Of a stretch of DNA of 64,000 nucleotides, positions 15,481-24,090 are shown piece by piece. Every line of letters begins with the position of its first letter. The stretch's first letter is position 1. A program made the position numbers and the translations under genes. This DNA comes from Natrononativus amylolyticus (GTDB lineage Archaea > Halobacteriota > Halobacteria > Halobacteriales > Natrialbaceae). Where the stretch lies: positions 2,790,001-2,854,000 of the forward strand of contig NZ_CP101458.1 in assembly GCF_024362525.1 (NCBI RefSeq). Direction: 5' to 3'. A model generated the notes under the pieces. The model worked only from the letters and a program-made list of their open reading frames with translations. It did no database searches and was not told the DNA's origin.

Positions 15481-17652
15481 GTGTCCGAGACTGCCGGCTA
15501 TCTGCGGTTTTTTCCATACGAGCAGCCCTACGAGAACCAGGGTGAGGCGATGGATCGGATCTACAACGCCCTCTCGCGCGGCCAGAACGTCCTCTTCGAG
15601 GGAGCCTGCGGGACCGGAAAGACGCTCTCCTCGCTCGTCCCCGCCCTCGAGATCGCTCGCGAGCAGGACAAGACGGTCGTGATCACGACGAACGTCCACC
15701 AGCAGATGCGCCAGTTCATCGCCGAGGCGCGGGCGATCACCCGCGAGGAGCCCATCCGCGCGGTCGTGTTCAAGGGAAAGGCCTCGATGTGTCACATCGA
15801 CGTCGGCTACGAGGAGTGCCAGGCGCTGCGGGACAACACCCGCGCGCTCGTCGACGCCGAACGCGACCGGGCGCAGCTCGAGCGCCGCCAGGGCGCACTC
15901 CTCGAGGAAAGCCAGGGCGGCGACGGGAGCGCTGCCGACGCCCGCAGCGCGGTGATGGGCGAACTCGGCGACCTCGAGGAGCGCATCGAAGACCTAGCGG
16001 AACAGAACGTCTGTGACCACTACCGGAACAACCTCCTCGAGGACACCGACGCCTTCTTCGAGTGGCTGTTCGATGACGTTCGCACGCCGGACGACGTCTA
16101 CGAGTACGCCGACGAGCGCGAACTCTGTGGCTACGAACTCCTGAAAGAGGGAATGGAAGGGGTCGACCTCGTCGTCTGTAACTACCACCACCTGCTCGAT
16201 TCGGCGATCCGCGAACAGTTCTTCCGCTGGATCGGCCGCGAACCCGAGGACATCATCGCCGTCTTCGACGAGGCCCACAACGTCGAGGACGCCGCCCGCG
16301 AGCACGCCACCCGCACGCTCACGGAGCGAACGCTCGAATCCGCCCTCGACGAACTCGCCGAGAGCAGCGACCCGCGGGCCGAGGACGCGACCAACGTCCT
16401 TTCGGCCTTCGCAACCGCACTCGTCGACACCTACGAGGACTCGCTGGGTTTCGGCGACCGCGAGCGTGTCGGCGACAACTGGGAGGACGTGCCGATCTCG
16501 AACGAGGATCGCCGCGACGACCTCACGCTCGCCTTCCTCCAGCGCTACTCGGGCCAGGGAATCGAGGGCGACCTCGAGGCCGCGATGGCGCTGGGCCAGC
16601 AACTCGACGAGGAGTACGAGGAGGCCTACCGCGAGGGCGAGACGGCGACCCGCACCGAGTGCCAGACCCTCCAGGCGGCCGCGTTCGTCAGCGCCTGGAT
16701 GAACGAGGGCGGCAACGAGGGGCTCTACCCCGTCGTCTCGCTCCGCCGGGACCTGGGGACCGAGGAGGTGTACGGTCGCGCGGAGCTGTACAGCTGTCTC
16801 CCCCGGCACGTCACCGGCCGGCTGTTCGACGAGGTGTTCGGAACCGTCCTGATGAGCGCCACCCTCCAGCCCTTTGCCGTCACCGAGGACGTGCTGGGAC
16901 TCGAGGACGCGGTGACGATGGCCTACGGGCTCCAGTTCCCCGCCGAACGCCGCCGAACGTACGCCGTCGAGACGCCGGCGCTGTTCTCGAGCGACCGCGA
17001 GGACCCCGCGGTGCAGGCCGCCGTCGGCGACGCGATCGCCGACGCCGTCCGGATGACCCCCGGCAACACGCTCGCCTTCTTCCCGAACTACGGCGAGGCC
17101 GCCCGGTACGCGGAGTTGCTCGAGGGTCGAACCGACGCGACGGTGTACTGCGACGAGCCGGGGGTCGCCGTCGAGGACCTCCGAAAGCGGTTCGTCGCCG
17201 GCGACGAGGGCGTCCTCCTCACCTCGCTGTGGGGTACCCTCGCCGAGGGGGTGAGCTTCGACGGCGACGACGCCCACACGGTGCTCGTCGTCGGGGTTCC
17301 CTACCCGCACTTAGACGACCGTGCGGAGGCCGTCCAGGCCGCCTACGACGCCGCCTTCGAGGGGACCGAAACCGGCTGGCGCTACGCCGTCGAGATTCCC
17401 ACCGTCAGGAAGACCAGGCAGGCGCTCGGCCGGGTGATCCGCTCGCCCGAGGACGTCGGCGTGCGCGCGCTGCTGGATCGGCGCTACTCGAGGCGGGCGA
17501 AGTCCGACCTCGGCAAGTACAGCGTCAACGGCACCTTCCCGCACGAGGAGCGTGAGGAGTTGCTCGACATCGACCCCGAGAAGCTCAAGTTCGCGATGCT
17601 CAACTTCTACGGCGATCACGACGTCTACGACGGCGCGGCGCCCCAGCCGTAG
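15481..17652 (+). CDS. XPD/Rad3-type ATP-dependent DNA helicase with iron-sulfur cysteines
   Basis: This 723-residue superfamily 2 helicase starts at GTG. The Walker A motif is EGACGTGKT (40-48) and motif II is DEAH (263-266). Four cysteines between them (C104, C113, C178, C216) match the 4Fe-4S domain of XPD, the 5'-3' helicase of nucleotide excision repair. After a helical arch region come RFVAGDEGVLLTSLWGTLAEGVSFDG and the motif VI region QALGRVIRSPEDVG near residues 642-655. It probably acts in DNA repair. DinG-like naming is an alternative, but the cysteine layout favours XPD. Confidence 0.93.
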   Translation: MSETAGYLRFFPYEQPYENQGEAMDRIYNALSRGQNVLFEGACGTGKTLSSLVPALEIAREQDKTVVITTNVHQQMRQFIAEARAITREEPIRAVVFKGKASMCHIDVGYEECQALRDNTRALVDAERDRAQLERRQGALLEESQGGDGSAADARSAVMGELGDLEERIEDLAEQNVCDHYRNNLLEDTDAFFEWLFDDVRTPDDVYEYADERELCGYELLKEGMEGVDLVVCNYHHLLDSAIREQFFRWIGREPEDIIAVFDEAHNVEDAAREHATRTLTERTLESALDELAESSDPRAEDATNVLSAFATALVDTYEDSLGFGDRERVGDNWEDVPISNEDRRDDLTLAFLQRYSGQGIEGDLEAAMALGQQLDEEYEEAYREGETATRTECQTLQAAAFVSAWMNEGGNEGLYPVVSLRRDLGTEEVYGRAELYSCLPRHVTGRLFDEVFGTVLMSATLQPFAVTEDVLGLEDAVTMAYGLQFPAERRRTYAVETPALFSSDREDPAVQAAVGDAIADAVRMTPGNTLAFFPNYGEAARYAELLEGRTDATVYCDEPGVAVEDLRKRFVAGDEGVLLTSLWGTLAEGVSFDGDDAHTVLVVGVPYPHLDDRAEAVQAAYDAAFEGTETGWRYAVEIPTVRKTRQALGRVIRSPEDVGVRALLDRRYSRRAKSDLGKYSVNGTFPHEEREELLDIDPEKLKFAMLNFYGDHDVYDGAAPQP

Positions 17653-17956
17653 CGGTAGAATCGTCTGGTCAGCCAAAGCCGTCGGTGAAACTCACGGTCA
17701 GTACAGGTGAAGGACATACCACGTCAATCGGGGATTTGCTAGACGCCAGTCACGATCTGTGTGCTGAATAACGTGTGTCGCCTGGCACTACTGTGCCGTC
17801 TGCAGTGACGCTCTCGCTTACCGATGTGTCTGCGATACTGGGAGCGAAATATGCACGTAAATCTGTATCATCGCTTCCTACCCGCTGGATCGATTGTCGA
17901 GCGCGTCGGAATGGACTCACTAATCGAATTCGAGGAATATCTGTAAAAAAGATGAT
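17653..17956. other. Intergenic region before the DUF3494 protein
   Basis: About 360 nt separate the helicase stop and the next start. A 69-codon open frame at 17775-17984 has no protein-like features. GC content falls towards the right, ending in AAAAAAGATGATTTATTTATATAG. Nothing else is visible. Confidence 0.5.
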
Positions 17957-17968
17957 TTATTTATATAG
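17957..17968 (+). promoter_or_regulatory. AT-rich promoter of the DUF3494 surface protein
   Basis: TTTATTTATATA at about 17957-17968 is the only strong TATA region upstream. Transcription would begin near 17985-17993, downstream of the first in-frame ATG (17981). This favours the ATG at 18014. Confidence 0.6.
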
Positions 17969-18013
17969 AGGTAACTCAGCATGAACAATATAATCTATCA
18001 ATGGTTATTCGAT

Positions 18014-20740
18014 ATGGATTACTGTCCATCCAGAAGAACCGTCATCACATCGAGTGGGCTGCTCACAGCTGGTCTCGCCGGCTGTCTGGGTGCCGCCCAG
18101 GAAGGGAGCGACCCGGGAGACACGCCCCCGAACCAAATTCAACAAGTAGAAGGCCCAGCACCGGTCGATCTCGGGACGGCCTGTAACTTTTCGATCCTGG
18201 CAAAATCCGGGATATCGAGCGTTCCCAATTCCGACGTGGCAGGGGACATTGGCGTGAGTCCAATCGGGTCGACTGCCATAACCGGGTTCGATTTGACGCT
18301 GGATGAATCCGGCGTCTACTCGACATCGACGCAGGTGGACGGGAGAGTGTACGCGGCCGATTATGCGGAGCCGACCCCGTCCAGATTGACCACGGCAGTG
18401 AGCGATATGGAAGCCGCGTTCACCGATGCGTACGGCCGCGTCCCGCCGGATTTTACGGAGTTAGGCGGCGGCAATATCGGCGGGGAGACGCTCCCTCCCG
18501 GGATCTACAACTGGAGTACGGACGTCTTGATCGACGACGATATCACCATCGACGGTGGCCCGGACGACACCTGGATTTTCCAGATTGCGGGAGATCTCAC
18601 CGTGGCGAGCGGGGTGACCGTCAATCTGACAGGGGGCGCGCAGGTCGAAAACATCGTCTGGGTGGTCGCCGGCGGTGCCGGTGTCGAGATCGGAACGGAC
18701 GCGACCTTCGCGGGGATCGTGCTGGCCCAGACGGGGATCAACGTACTCACCAATGCAACGGTAGACGGCTGTTTGTACGCCCAAACCGACGTCAATCTTC
18801 AGATGGCGACGGTTACCGGGTGCGACTGCGATCTTGTAGACCTGCAAGTTGATTCGGCGTGTGTGGATGAGGAAGGGGAGATCACGGTAACGAACCCCAA
18901 CGACGTCTCGGTGATGGTAACCGTCACCGGCCCCGATGCGTACGAGGAGACGATGGAGGTTCCCGCCGGCGGTTCGGCGACGTGGGGGGATCTCGCGGAT
19001 GGAACGTACTCGCTCGAGACCGACCACACCGAGATCGGTCTCGATATCACAACGCTCGACATTAGTTGCGATCCGACCGTTCCTGACGTCGTAACGACGC
19101 CAGCGACGGACGTCAACGAATCGACGGCGACGCTCAACGGTGAGTTGACCGGCCTCGGTGACTTCGACTCCGTCGACGTCTTCTTCGAGTGGCGCGAACT
19201 CGGCGCCGAAGAGTGGAACACCACCGCGCCCCAGACGCTCGACGAACCCGGCCCCTTTAGCGCCGAGATCGACGGCCTCGAGCCGGGCACCACGTACGAA
19301 TTCCGGGCAGTTGGGCTGGCAAACGACGAACGGGTCGAAGGGGCCACGCTTCGCATCGTCATACCGATGCCAGGTGCACCGGATGTCGTCACATCGCCGG
19401 CGACGGACGTGAACGAATCGACGGCGACGCTCAACGGCGAACTGCTCGACCTCGGCGACTTCGACACGGTCGACGTCTTCTTCGAGTGGCGCGAACTCGG
19501 CGCCGAAGAGTGGAACGCCACCGCGCCCCAGACGCTCGACGAACCCGGGGACTTCAGCGCCGAAATCGCGGGCCTCGAACCCGGCAGCACGTACGAATTC
19601 CGGGCGGTCGCAGTGGCCGATGGCACGCGTGACGAGGGGGCTATTCTCTCGTTCACCAAAGCCGAACCCGGCGCCCCCATCGTCGAGACCCAGACGGCGA
19701 CGGACGTGAACGGATCGACGGCGACGCTCAACGGCGAACTGCTCGATCTCGGCGACTACGACGCCGTCGACGTCTTCTTCGAGTGGCGCGAACTCGGCGA
19801 GGACGACTGGATCGCCACCGAGACTCAGACGCTCGACGAACCCGGCCCCTTCAGCGCCGAGATCGAGGGCCTCGAACCCGGCAGCACGTACGAATTCCGG
19901 GCGGTCGCAGTGGCCAATGGTGAGCGCTACGAAGGAACCATCGTCTCGTTCACCAAAGCCGAACCCGGCGTCCCCAGCGTCGAAACCCAGCCAGCGACGG
20001 ACGTCAACGGATCGACGGCGACGCTCAACGGTGAGGTGATCGATCTCGGCGACTACGACGCCGTCGACGTCTTCTTCGAGTGGCGCGAACTCGGCGCCGA
20101 AGAGTGGAACGCCACCGAGCCCCAGACGCTCGACGAACCCGGCGCCTTCAGCGCAGAGATCGCGGGCCTCGAGCCCGGTTCCACGTACGAATTCCGGGCA
20201 GTCATGGTGGCGAACGACGAACGGTTCCTTGGAGCCACACTCTCGTTCACCAAACTGGAGCCGGGTGAGTTGGAAGTCGAGACGAGGCCGGCGACGGACG
20301 TCAACGAATCGACGGCGACGCTCAACGGCGAACTGCTCGCGCTTGGCGATGCAGAGGAGGTTTCCGTCTACTTCCTGTACCGCGTCAAGGGAACGGCGGT
20401 GTGGCTGTTTACGGACGAACAGATCCTCACCGAACCCGGGCCGTTCAGCGCGACGGCCACGAACCTCGAGACTGGCACAACCTACGAGTTCCAAGCGGTC
20501 GCCCAGGTGGGCGACACGGTTGTCTACGGCGATATTCTGGAGTTTACGAAGGAACCAGATGACAAGAAGGACAAGAAAAAGCGCGAATACGAGCGAGCAA
20601 AGCGCGAATACGAGAAGTATACAAAGAAATATGAGAAGGGGAAAGTGACCAAAAAACAACTAAAAAAGAAGAGGCACGACTACGAACGCGCAAAACGTGA
20701 GTACGAAGAGTACAAACAACAGTGTAAGAACGCGTCCTGA
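18014..20740 (+). CDS. Secreted DUF3494 (ice-binding-like) lipoprotein with five Fn3-like repeats and a basic C-terminus
   Basis: This 908-residue protein begins with a Tat/lipobox signal: SRRTVITSSGLLTAGLAGC, lipidated Cys24. Residues about 50-275 form a DUF3494 domain, the beta-helix fold of ice-binding proteins and many adhesins: VAGDIGVSPIGSTAITGF, then LPPGIYNWS, TWIFQIAGDLT and VWVVAGGAGVEIGT. An 80-residue beta segment follows. Then come five Fn3-like repeats of exactly 99 residues (about 355-850), each with ESTATLNGEL, VFFEWRELG and GLEPGSTYEFRAV. The last 58 residues are Lys/Arg-rich coiled coil (KREYERAKREYEKY). It is probably a surface adhesin; ice binding is not implied. An earlier ATG at 17981 lies before the likely transcription start. 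Confidence 0.88.
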   Translation: MDYCPSRRTVITSSGLLTAGLAGCLGAAQEGSDPGDTPPNQIQQVEGPAPVDLGTACNFSILAKSGISSVPNSDVAGDIGVSPIGSTAITGFDLTLDESGVYSTSTQVDGRVYAADYAEPTPSRLTTAVSDMEAAFTDAYGRVPPDFTELGGGNIGGETLPPGIYNWSTDVLIDDDITIDGGPDDTWIFQIAGDLTVASGVTVNLTGGAQVENIVWVVAGGAGVEIGTDATFAGIVLAQTGINVLTNATVDGCLYAQTDVNLQMATVTGCDCDLVDLQVDSACVDEEGEITVTNPNDVSVMVTVTGPDAYEETMEVPAGGSATWGDLADGTYSLETDHTEIGLDITTLDISCDPTVPDVVTTPATDVNESTATLNGELTGLGDFDSVDVFFEWRELGAEEWNTTAPQTLDEPGPFSAEIDGLEPGTTYEFRAVGLANDERVEGATLRIVIPMPGAPDVVTSPATDVNESTATLNGELLDLGDFDTVDVFFEWRELGAEEWNATAPQTLDEPGDFSAEIAGLEPGSTYEFRAVAVADGTRDEGAILSFTKAEPGAPIVETQTATDVNGSTATLNGELLDLGDYDAVDVFFEWRELGEDDWIATETQTLDEPGPFSAEIEGLEPGSTYEFRAVAVANGERYEGTIVSFTKAEPGVPSVETQPATDVNGSTATLNGEVIDLGDYDAVDVFFEWRELGAEEWNATEPQTLDEPGAFSAEIAGLEPGSTYEFRAVMVANDERFLGATLSFTKLEPGELEVETRPATDVNESTATLNGELLALGDAEEVSVYFLYRVKGTAVWLFTDEQILTEPGPFSATATNLETGTTYEFQAVAQVGDTVVYGDILEFTKEPDDKKDKKKREYERAKREYEKYTKKYEKGKVTKKQLKKKRHDYERAKREYEEYKQQCKNAS
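19103..20587 (+). repeat. Five tandem 297-bp repeats inside the DUF3494 gene
   Basis: The anchor GCGACGGACGT recurs at 19103, 19400, 19697, 19994 and 20291, exactly 297 bp apart each time. Units 1-4 are close to identical over long stretches; unit 5 has diverged (LGDAEEVSVYFLYRVKG). The exact period means 99 codons per unit with no indels, as expected of recent duplication or gene conversion. Confidence 0.9.
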
Positions 20741-21006
20741 TTCGGTCGAACAACCGATCCCGGGTCACGTTCGACCGCGTTGACCGTGGCGTCGCCTCGA
20801 AATTTTCGATGGCGGTCTACTATATGCCTGGACCTGTGACCCGGCCAGCATTATTGAGAACGGAGCAAATTGTGATGGTGATTTGAGGTGTACATCTATG
20901 TCCACGAAGACAATCACGAAAATCAATTGTTGCTCCCTGCTTGTGACGGAGAGTTCCTTACCGATGTTGAAGCCTTGCAGGGTCGTTAGAAGAATCGGCT
21001 CTGTAG
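20741..21006. other. AT-richer intergenic stretch
   Basis: No intact gene is visible. A short open stretch from about 20888 reads VYIYVHEDNHENQLLLPACDG and then stops; I cannot assign it. The stretch probably belongs with the IS remnant to its right. Confidence 0.4.
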
Positions 21007-21205
21007 TCTGGCCACGCCACTAGCGATTCGACTGGCTTCGACCGCGATTTGCCTAGCCGACACTACGCTAACCGCACCCACTACCGCGTTCGAGCATTGA
21101 AAGTCACTGCTCTCGTGGACGTCGAAACGCTGTGTATCACCGACATCCACTCAACCAGCTTGAAGACACACGACGCGAAAATCGGCCCGCAGGTTTCGAT
21201 TGCAG
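21007..21205 (+). pseudogene. IS5-type transposase remnant
   Basis: The frame reads SGHATSDSTGFDRDLPSRHYANRT, then RVRALKVTALVDVETLCI, ending near KTHDAKIGPQV. This is the central DDE region of haloarchaeal IS5-family transposases: the first catalytic Asp lies before STGFDRD. Upstream there is an in-frame stop (TAG at 21004), and after about 21205 the similarity ends, so both ends of the gene are missing. No terminal inverted repeats are seen. It is a dead fragment. Confidence 0.75.
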
Positions 21206-21250
21206 TGCAACCTCGGACGTGGCGCGTCACAATCGGTTTTCACATTCGAC

Positions 21251-21721
21251 TCAATAGTGCCCGCTCACTTCCACGGCGACGACCTCGCCGCGGGCGGTGA
21301 CCTCGCCGCCGGCGCGGATCTCGCTCGAGACCGTCACCCGCTTGCCGAGGTCGCCGTCGATCCAGGCGCGCACCTCGAGCGGTTCGTCGAGGGGCGTCGG
21401 CTTCAGGTACTCGGCGGACAGCGAGCCGGTGACGTACTCGAACCGGTGGTCCTCGAGCGGGGCGTCCGCCGCCTCGTGGGCGAAGGTGATGGCGGTCCAG
21501 ACGGAGTGACAGTCGATCAGACTCGCGAGGTAGCCGCCGTAGGCGACGTTTTCCGCCCCGGAGGTGTAGCGCGCGTCGGGATCGACGGTCGCGACGAGGG
21601 TCCGGCCGTCGTCGGCGAGGTAGCTCTTCAGTCGTATCCCGGCGTCGTTCGCCGGCCCGCAGCCGTAGCAGTCCAGCTCCGGCCACGCGTCCTGCACCGC
21701 TCCCGTCCGTTGCTCGAGCAT
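21251..21721 (-). CDS. Hotdog-fold thioesterase (PaaI-like)
   Basis: This 156-residue protein has the hotdog pattern of PaaI-like acyl-CoA thioesterases. A central helix follows AYGGYLASLIDCHSVWTA (about residues 59-77), with strands YVTGSLSAEYLKPTPL and KRVTVSSEIRAGGEVTARG. A CYGCGPAN segment near residues 18-25 is common in this haloarchaeal group. It would hydrolyse an acyl-CoA thioester in the cytoplasm; the acyl group is not predictable. It ends 40-odd nt after the IS remnant and converges with it. Confidence 0.85.
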   Translation of the reverse strand: MLEQRTGAVQDAWPELDCYGCGPANDAGIRLKSYLADDGRTLVATVDPDARYTSGAENVAYGGYLASLIDCHSVWTAITFAHEAADAPLEDHRFEYVTGSLSAEYLKPTPLDEPLEVRAWIDGDLGKRVTVSSEIRAGGEVTARGEVVAVEVSGHY

Positions 21722-21791
21722 ACCGCTACTAGACTCGGTTCGAATATCCGGGTTGCGTTCGGCGTGTAGCCGTCGGCAGAGCGGCCGCTGA

Positions 21792-22292
21792 TCAGGCTGG
21801 CAGCGAGATGCGGCTCACCGGGAGCCGGTAGGCGCCGTCGAAGAACTCGAGTTCGCGCACCGTCCAGGTGATCGGCTCGATCTCGCGGGCGGCGAGCCGT
21901 TCGGCGTCCGCGAGCGTGCCGCCGCGCGCGAGAGTCACGTGGGGGACGTAGTCGGCCCCCTCGAGCCCCTCGACGGTGCCGAACGCCTCGAGGAGGTCGG
22001 CGTGGATCGACTCGAGGCCGGGGCTCTCGACGGCGAGATAGACGACGGGGGCGCTGCCGAGCGGCGGGTCGGCGAAGTAGTCGATCTCCGCGATCCGGGC
22101 CTCGACGGCGGGGGCGCCCTCGAGCGCGCGGTGGGCGCGGTGCTGGAGCTGCGTGACGTGGTCGGCGTCGCCGAGGCGTTTGAGCAGCAGCGAGTGGTCC
22201 TCCCGGATCGTCTCGAACCCCTGAAGGGCGGGGTAGAGATCGGCGGCGAGCCCCCGAACGCGACCGGGAACCGGGACGTTGATGCTGTACAC
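21792..22292 (-). CDS. 2H phosphoesterase of the 2'-5' RNA ligase family
   Basis: This 166-residue protein carries two HxT/S-type motifs typical of the 2H phosphoesterase fold: H33-S-L in REDHSLLLKR and H118-V-T in VPHVTLARGG. The region between folds as two short alpha/beta lobes. Relatives process 2'-5' linked or cyclic phosphate RNA ends, or cyclic phosphodiesters. The first motif has Ser in place of Thr, which is tolerated in the family. The RNA substrate is unknown. It lies 70 nt downstream of the thioesterase start, so the two may share a transcript. Confidence 0.82.
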   Translation of the reverse strand: MYSINVPVPGRVRGLAADLYPALQGFETIREDHSLLLKRLGDADHVTQLQHRAHRALEGAPAVEARIAEIDYFADPPLGSAPVVYLAVESPGLESIHADLLEAFGTVEGLEGADYVPHVTLARGGTLADAERLAAREIEPITWTVRELEFFDGAYRLPVSRISLPA

Positions 22293-22367
22293 GCTGGCTG
22301 AACGTGGCAGCCCCGGCGTATGAGTGTACTGGTCGCGCGCCGATTCCCGACGCGGGCGAGCGTCCGC

Positions 22368-22562
22368 TCAGAGGCGGTCGACCAGCCAGAGGACGATCAA
22401 CACGGCGATCGCCAGCTGGATGACGAAGAAGAACGGGCCGAGCAGGCTGGCGATCCCGCTGATCAGCGCCTGCACGATCTGGAGGACGAGCAGTACGGCC
22501 ACGAGCGCGAGGACGATCTTCAACAGCGTTTCGACCTCGAGTTCGCCGCGAGTATCGAGCAT
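22368..22562 (-). CDS. Small two-helix membrane protein
   Basis: This 64-residue protein starts MLDTRGELEVETLLK and has two membrane helices (about residues 14-32 and 40-60) separated by ISGIASLLGPF. It ends VDRL. The function is unknown; it looks like a haloarchaeal conserved type. It is divergent from the membrane-anchored winged-helix gene, 86 nt apart. Confidence 0.7.
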   Translation of the reverse strand: MLDTRGELEVETLLKIVLALVAVLLVLQIVQALISGIASLLGPFFFVIQLAIAVLIVLWLVDRL

Positions 22563-22618
22563 ACGTTCGCGTAGGAGTGACTGTTTGAAAAGTACTCCGT
22601 AGCCGTGGTCGGAAAGAC

Positions 22619-22627
22619 CTATTTATG
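22619..22627 (+). promoter_or_regulatory. TATA box of the membrane-anchored winged-helix gene
   Basis: CTATTTATG lies 22-30 nt before the ATG at 22649. It excludes an upstream in-frame ATG at 22625, which overlaps the box. Confidence 0.65.
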
Positions 22628-22648
22628 CGGCCACTCCATCACCGTGTA

Positions 22649-23782
22649 ATGGATCAGAGGGGGCACCGGGTGCTGGTCTACGCACTTGTGGTGCTCATGT
22701 GTCTGTCTGTGGTGGTGCCGTCAGTCGTGGCTGACGATCCCGACGGCGAGCAGGCTACCGAAGAGCCGGCGGTCGACCCCACGGCGTTCGACGCGGTCGC
22801 ACAGGTCGAGGACGAGCCGTCGCTGAACGGGTACGACGACCTCTACGTGGCGATCGACCTCCAGCGGAACGGCTCGGCGACCTGGACGCTCGAGTACCGG
22901 TATCGTCTCGACGACAACGACGACAACGAGAGCGTCGACTGGGACGAACTCGAGGCCGACATCGAAGAGCGCCCCGACGAGTACGTCGCGATGATCGAAG
23001 AGCGGTGGTCGGGGGCCGCCGACGAGGCCGCGGCGGAGACCGGCCGGAACATGTCGACGTCGAACTACGGCATCGAAACCGACAGGAGCGAGACGCCACA
23101 GGAGTACGGCTACGTGCGCTTTACGTTCGACTGGAGTTCGTTCTCCCACGTCGAGGTCAACCGGATCGAAGCCGGCGACGCGCTGGTCGACTTCGACCTC
23201 GACGATCGGACGCGACTGATCGTCTCCTGGCCGGAGACGTACAACGCCACCGACGGCGGCATCGAGCCGGAGACCGACGACCGGCGGGAGTCGACGGCGA
23301 TCTGGGACGGCGAGGAGACCGACTTCCTCGAGGGCGAGCCGCGACTCGAACTCATCGAGACCGGCGGCGAGCCCGTTTCGCCGCCCCAGGAGTCCGAACC
23401 CGAGATCCCGCTCGGGTGGATCGCCGCCGGCGCCGCAGGCGCGCTCGCCGTCGGACTGCTCGCCGTCTGGTGGTACCGACGCGAAGACGAGGCACCGACG
23501 GAGCCGGTCGGCCCCGATCCGCCTCCGGCCGAGGAGCCGGTCGCCGACGACCCCGCGGCGTCGGCACCGCCGCTCGAGTTGTTGAGCAACGAGGAGCGGG
23601 TCCTGCGGCTGCTCGAGGAGCACGGCGGCCGAATCAAACAGCAAGAGGTCGTCGCCGAACTCGACTGGACGGAGGCGAAGACGAGCCAGGTCGTCGGCGG
23701 CCTGCGCGAGAACGACGAGGTCGAGGTGTTCCGGATCGGCCGCGAGAACGTTCTCACGCTCCCGGAAGACGACGAAGAGTAG
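22649..23782 (+). CDS. Membrane-anchored protein with extracellular domain and cytoplasmic winged helix
   Basis: This 377-residue protein has a signal segment (about residues 7-31: VLVYALVVLMCLSVVVPSVV), then an extracellular acidic beta-rich domain (about 35-245). One membrane helix follows (about 252-275: GWIAAGAAGALAVGLLAVWW), then a Pro/Glu-rich linker and a C-terminal winged helix (about 308-370: LSNEERVLRLLEEHGG, KQQEVVAELDWTEAKTS, VVGGLRENDEVEVFRIGREN). The layout suggests a one-protein sensor that binds DNA from the membrane, or one freed by proteolysis. Haloarchaea have many such proteins; targets are unknown. Confidence 0.85.
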   Translation: MDQRGHRVLVYALVVLMCLSVVVPSVVADDPDGEQATEEPAVDPTAFDAVAQVEDEPSLNGYDDLYVAIDLQRNGSATWTLEYRYRLDDNDDNESVDWDELEADIEERPDEYVAMIEERWSGAADEAAAETGRNMSTSNYGIETDRSETPQEYGYVRFTFDWSSFSHVEVNRIEAGDALVDFDLDDRTRLIVSWPETYNATDGGIEPETDDRRESTAIWDGEETDFLEGEPRLELIETGGEPVSPPQESEPEIPLGWIAAGAAGALAVGLLAVWWYRREDEAPTEPVGPDPPPAEEPVADDPAASAPPLELLSNEERVLRLLEEHGGRIKQQEVVAELDWTEAKTSQVVGGLRENDEVEVFRIGRENVLTLPEDDEE

Positions 23783-24053
23783 CCGTCGCGTCTCGTTCTG
23801 GTAACGTTTGCCTCGCCGAAAGCGTTTAATACGACGCTCGCTCTACTGCCTTCCAGATGAGGACAGCCGCGTCACTCGGCGTCGCTCTTTCCACGAGCGA
23901 CGCGGCTGTCCCGCGACGACGACCGCGACCGGGCCTCTGAGCCCATACTATACCCTTTCCCCCGACCCTTCGTGCCGTTGCAACCCCACAGCAGTGTTGC
24001 TACTTCCCGCGTAGCGTCCGCTCTCGAGATTATTTTCATATCTGGAATCGACG
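23783..24053. other. Intergenic region upstream of argG
   Basis: The 308 nt before argG hold no gene. They contain GTTTAATAC at 23824-23832 (TATA-like), a strong nested hairpin at 23872-23920 (own entry), a CTGAG at about 23936 and the AT-rich argG promoter region from 24028. Confidence 0.55.
23872..23920 (+). ncRNA. Nested hairpin, possible small RNA or leader element
   Basis: GACAGCCGCGTC (23872-23883) is the exact reverse complement of GACGCGGCTGTC (23909-23920). Within the loop, CGTCGCTC (23890-23897) pairs with GAGCGACG (23904-23911), which shares bases with the outer right arm, so the two stems compete. A TTTAATAC box lies about 45 nt upstream. The element could be a terminator for the preceding gene, a small RNA, or part of an argG leader; sequence alone does not decide. 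Confidence 0.4.
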
Positions 24054-24060
24054 AATTTAT
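24054..24060 (+). promoter_or_regulatory. Likely argG TATA box
   Basis: AATTTAT lies 31-37 nt before the ATG at 24091. A second AT-rich stretch (GATTATTTTCATAT, about 24028-24041) lies further upstream. Confidence 0.5.
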
Positions 24061-24090
24061 GTGCATCCCGCCGGTTTCCTCGAGTACGAC

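Noticed and set aside
17775-17984. 69-codon frame before the DUF3494 gene
   Set aside because: No recognisable motif and not placed behind a promoter; it runs into the promoter and start region of the next gene.
19083-20587. Regular 297-bp repeats as a possible CRISPR array
   Set aside because: The units are long, coding and in frame within one surface protein; there are no short repeats with unique spacers and no cas genes.
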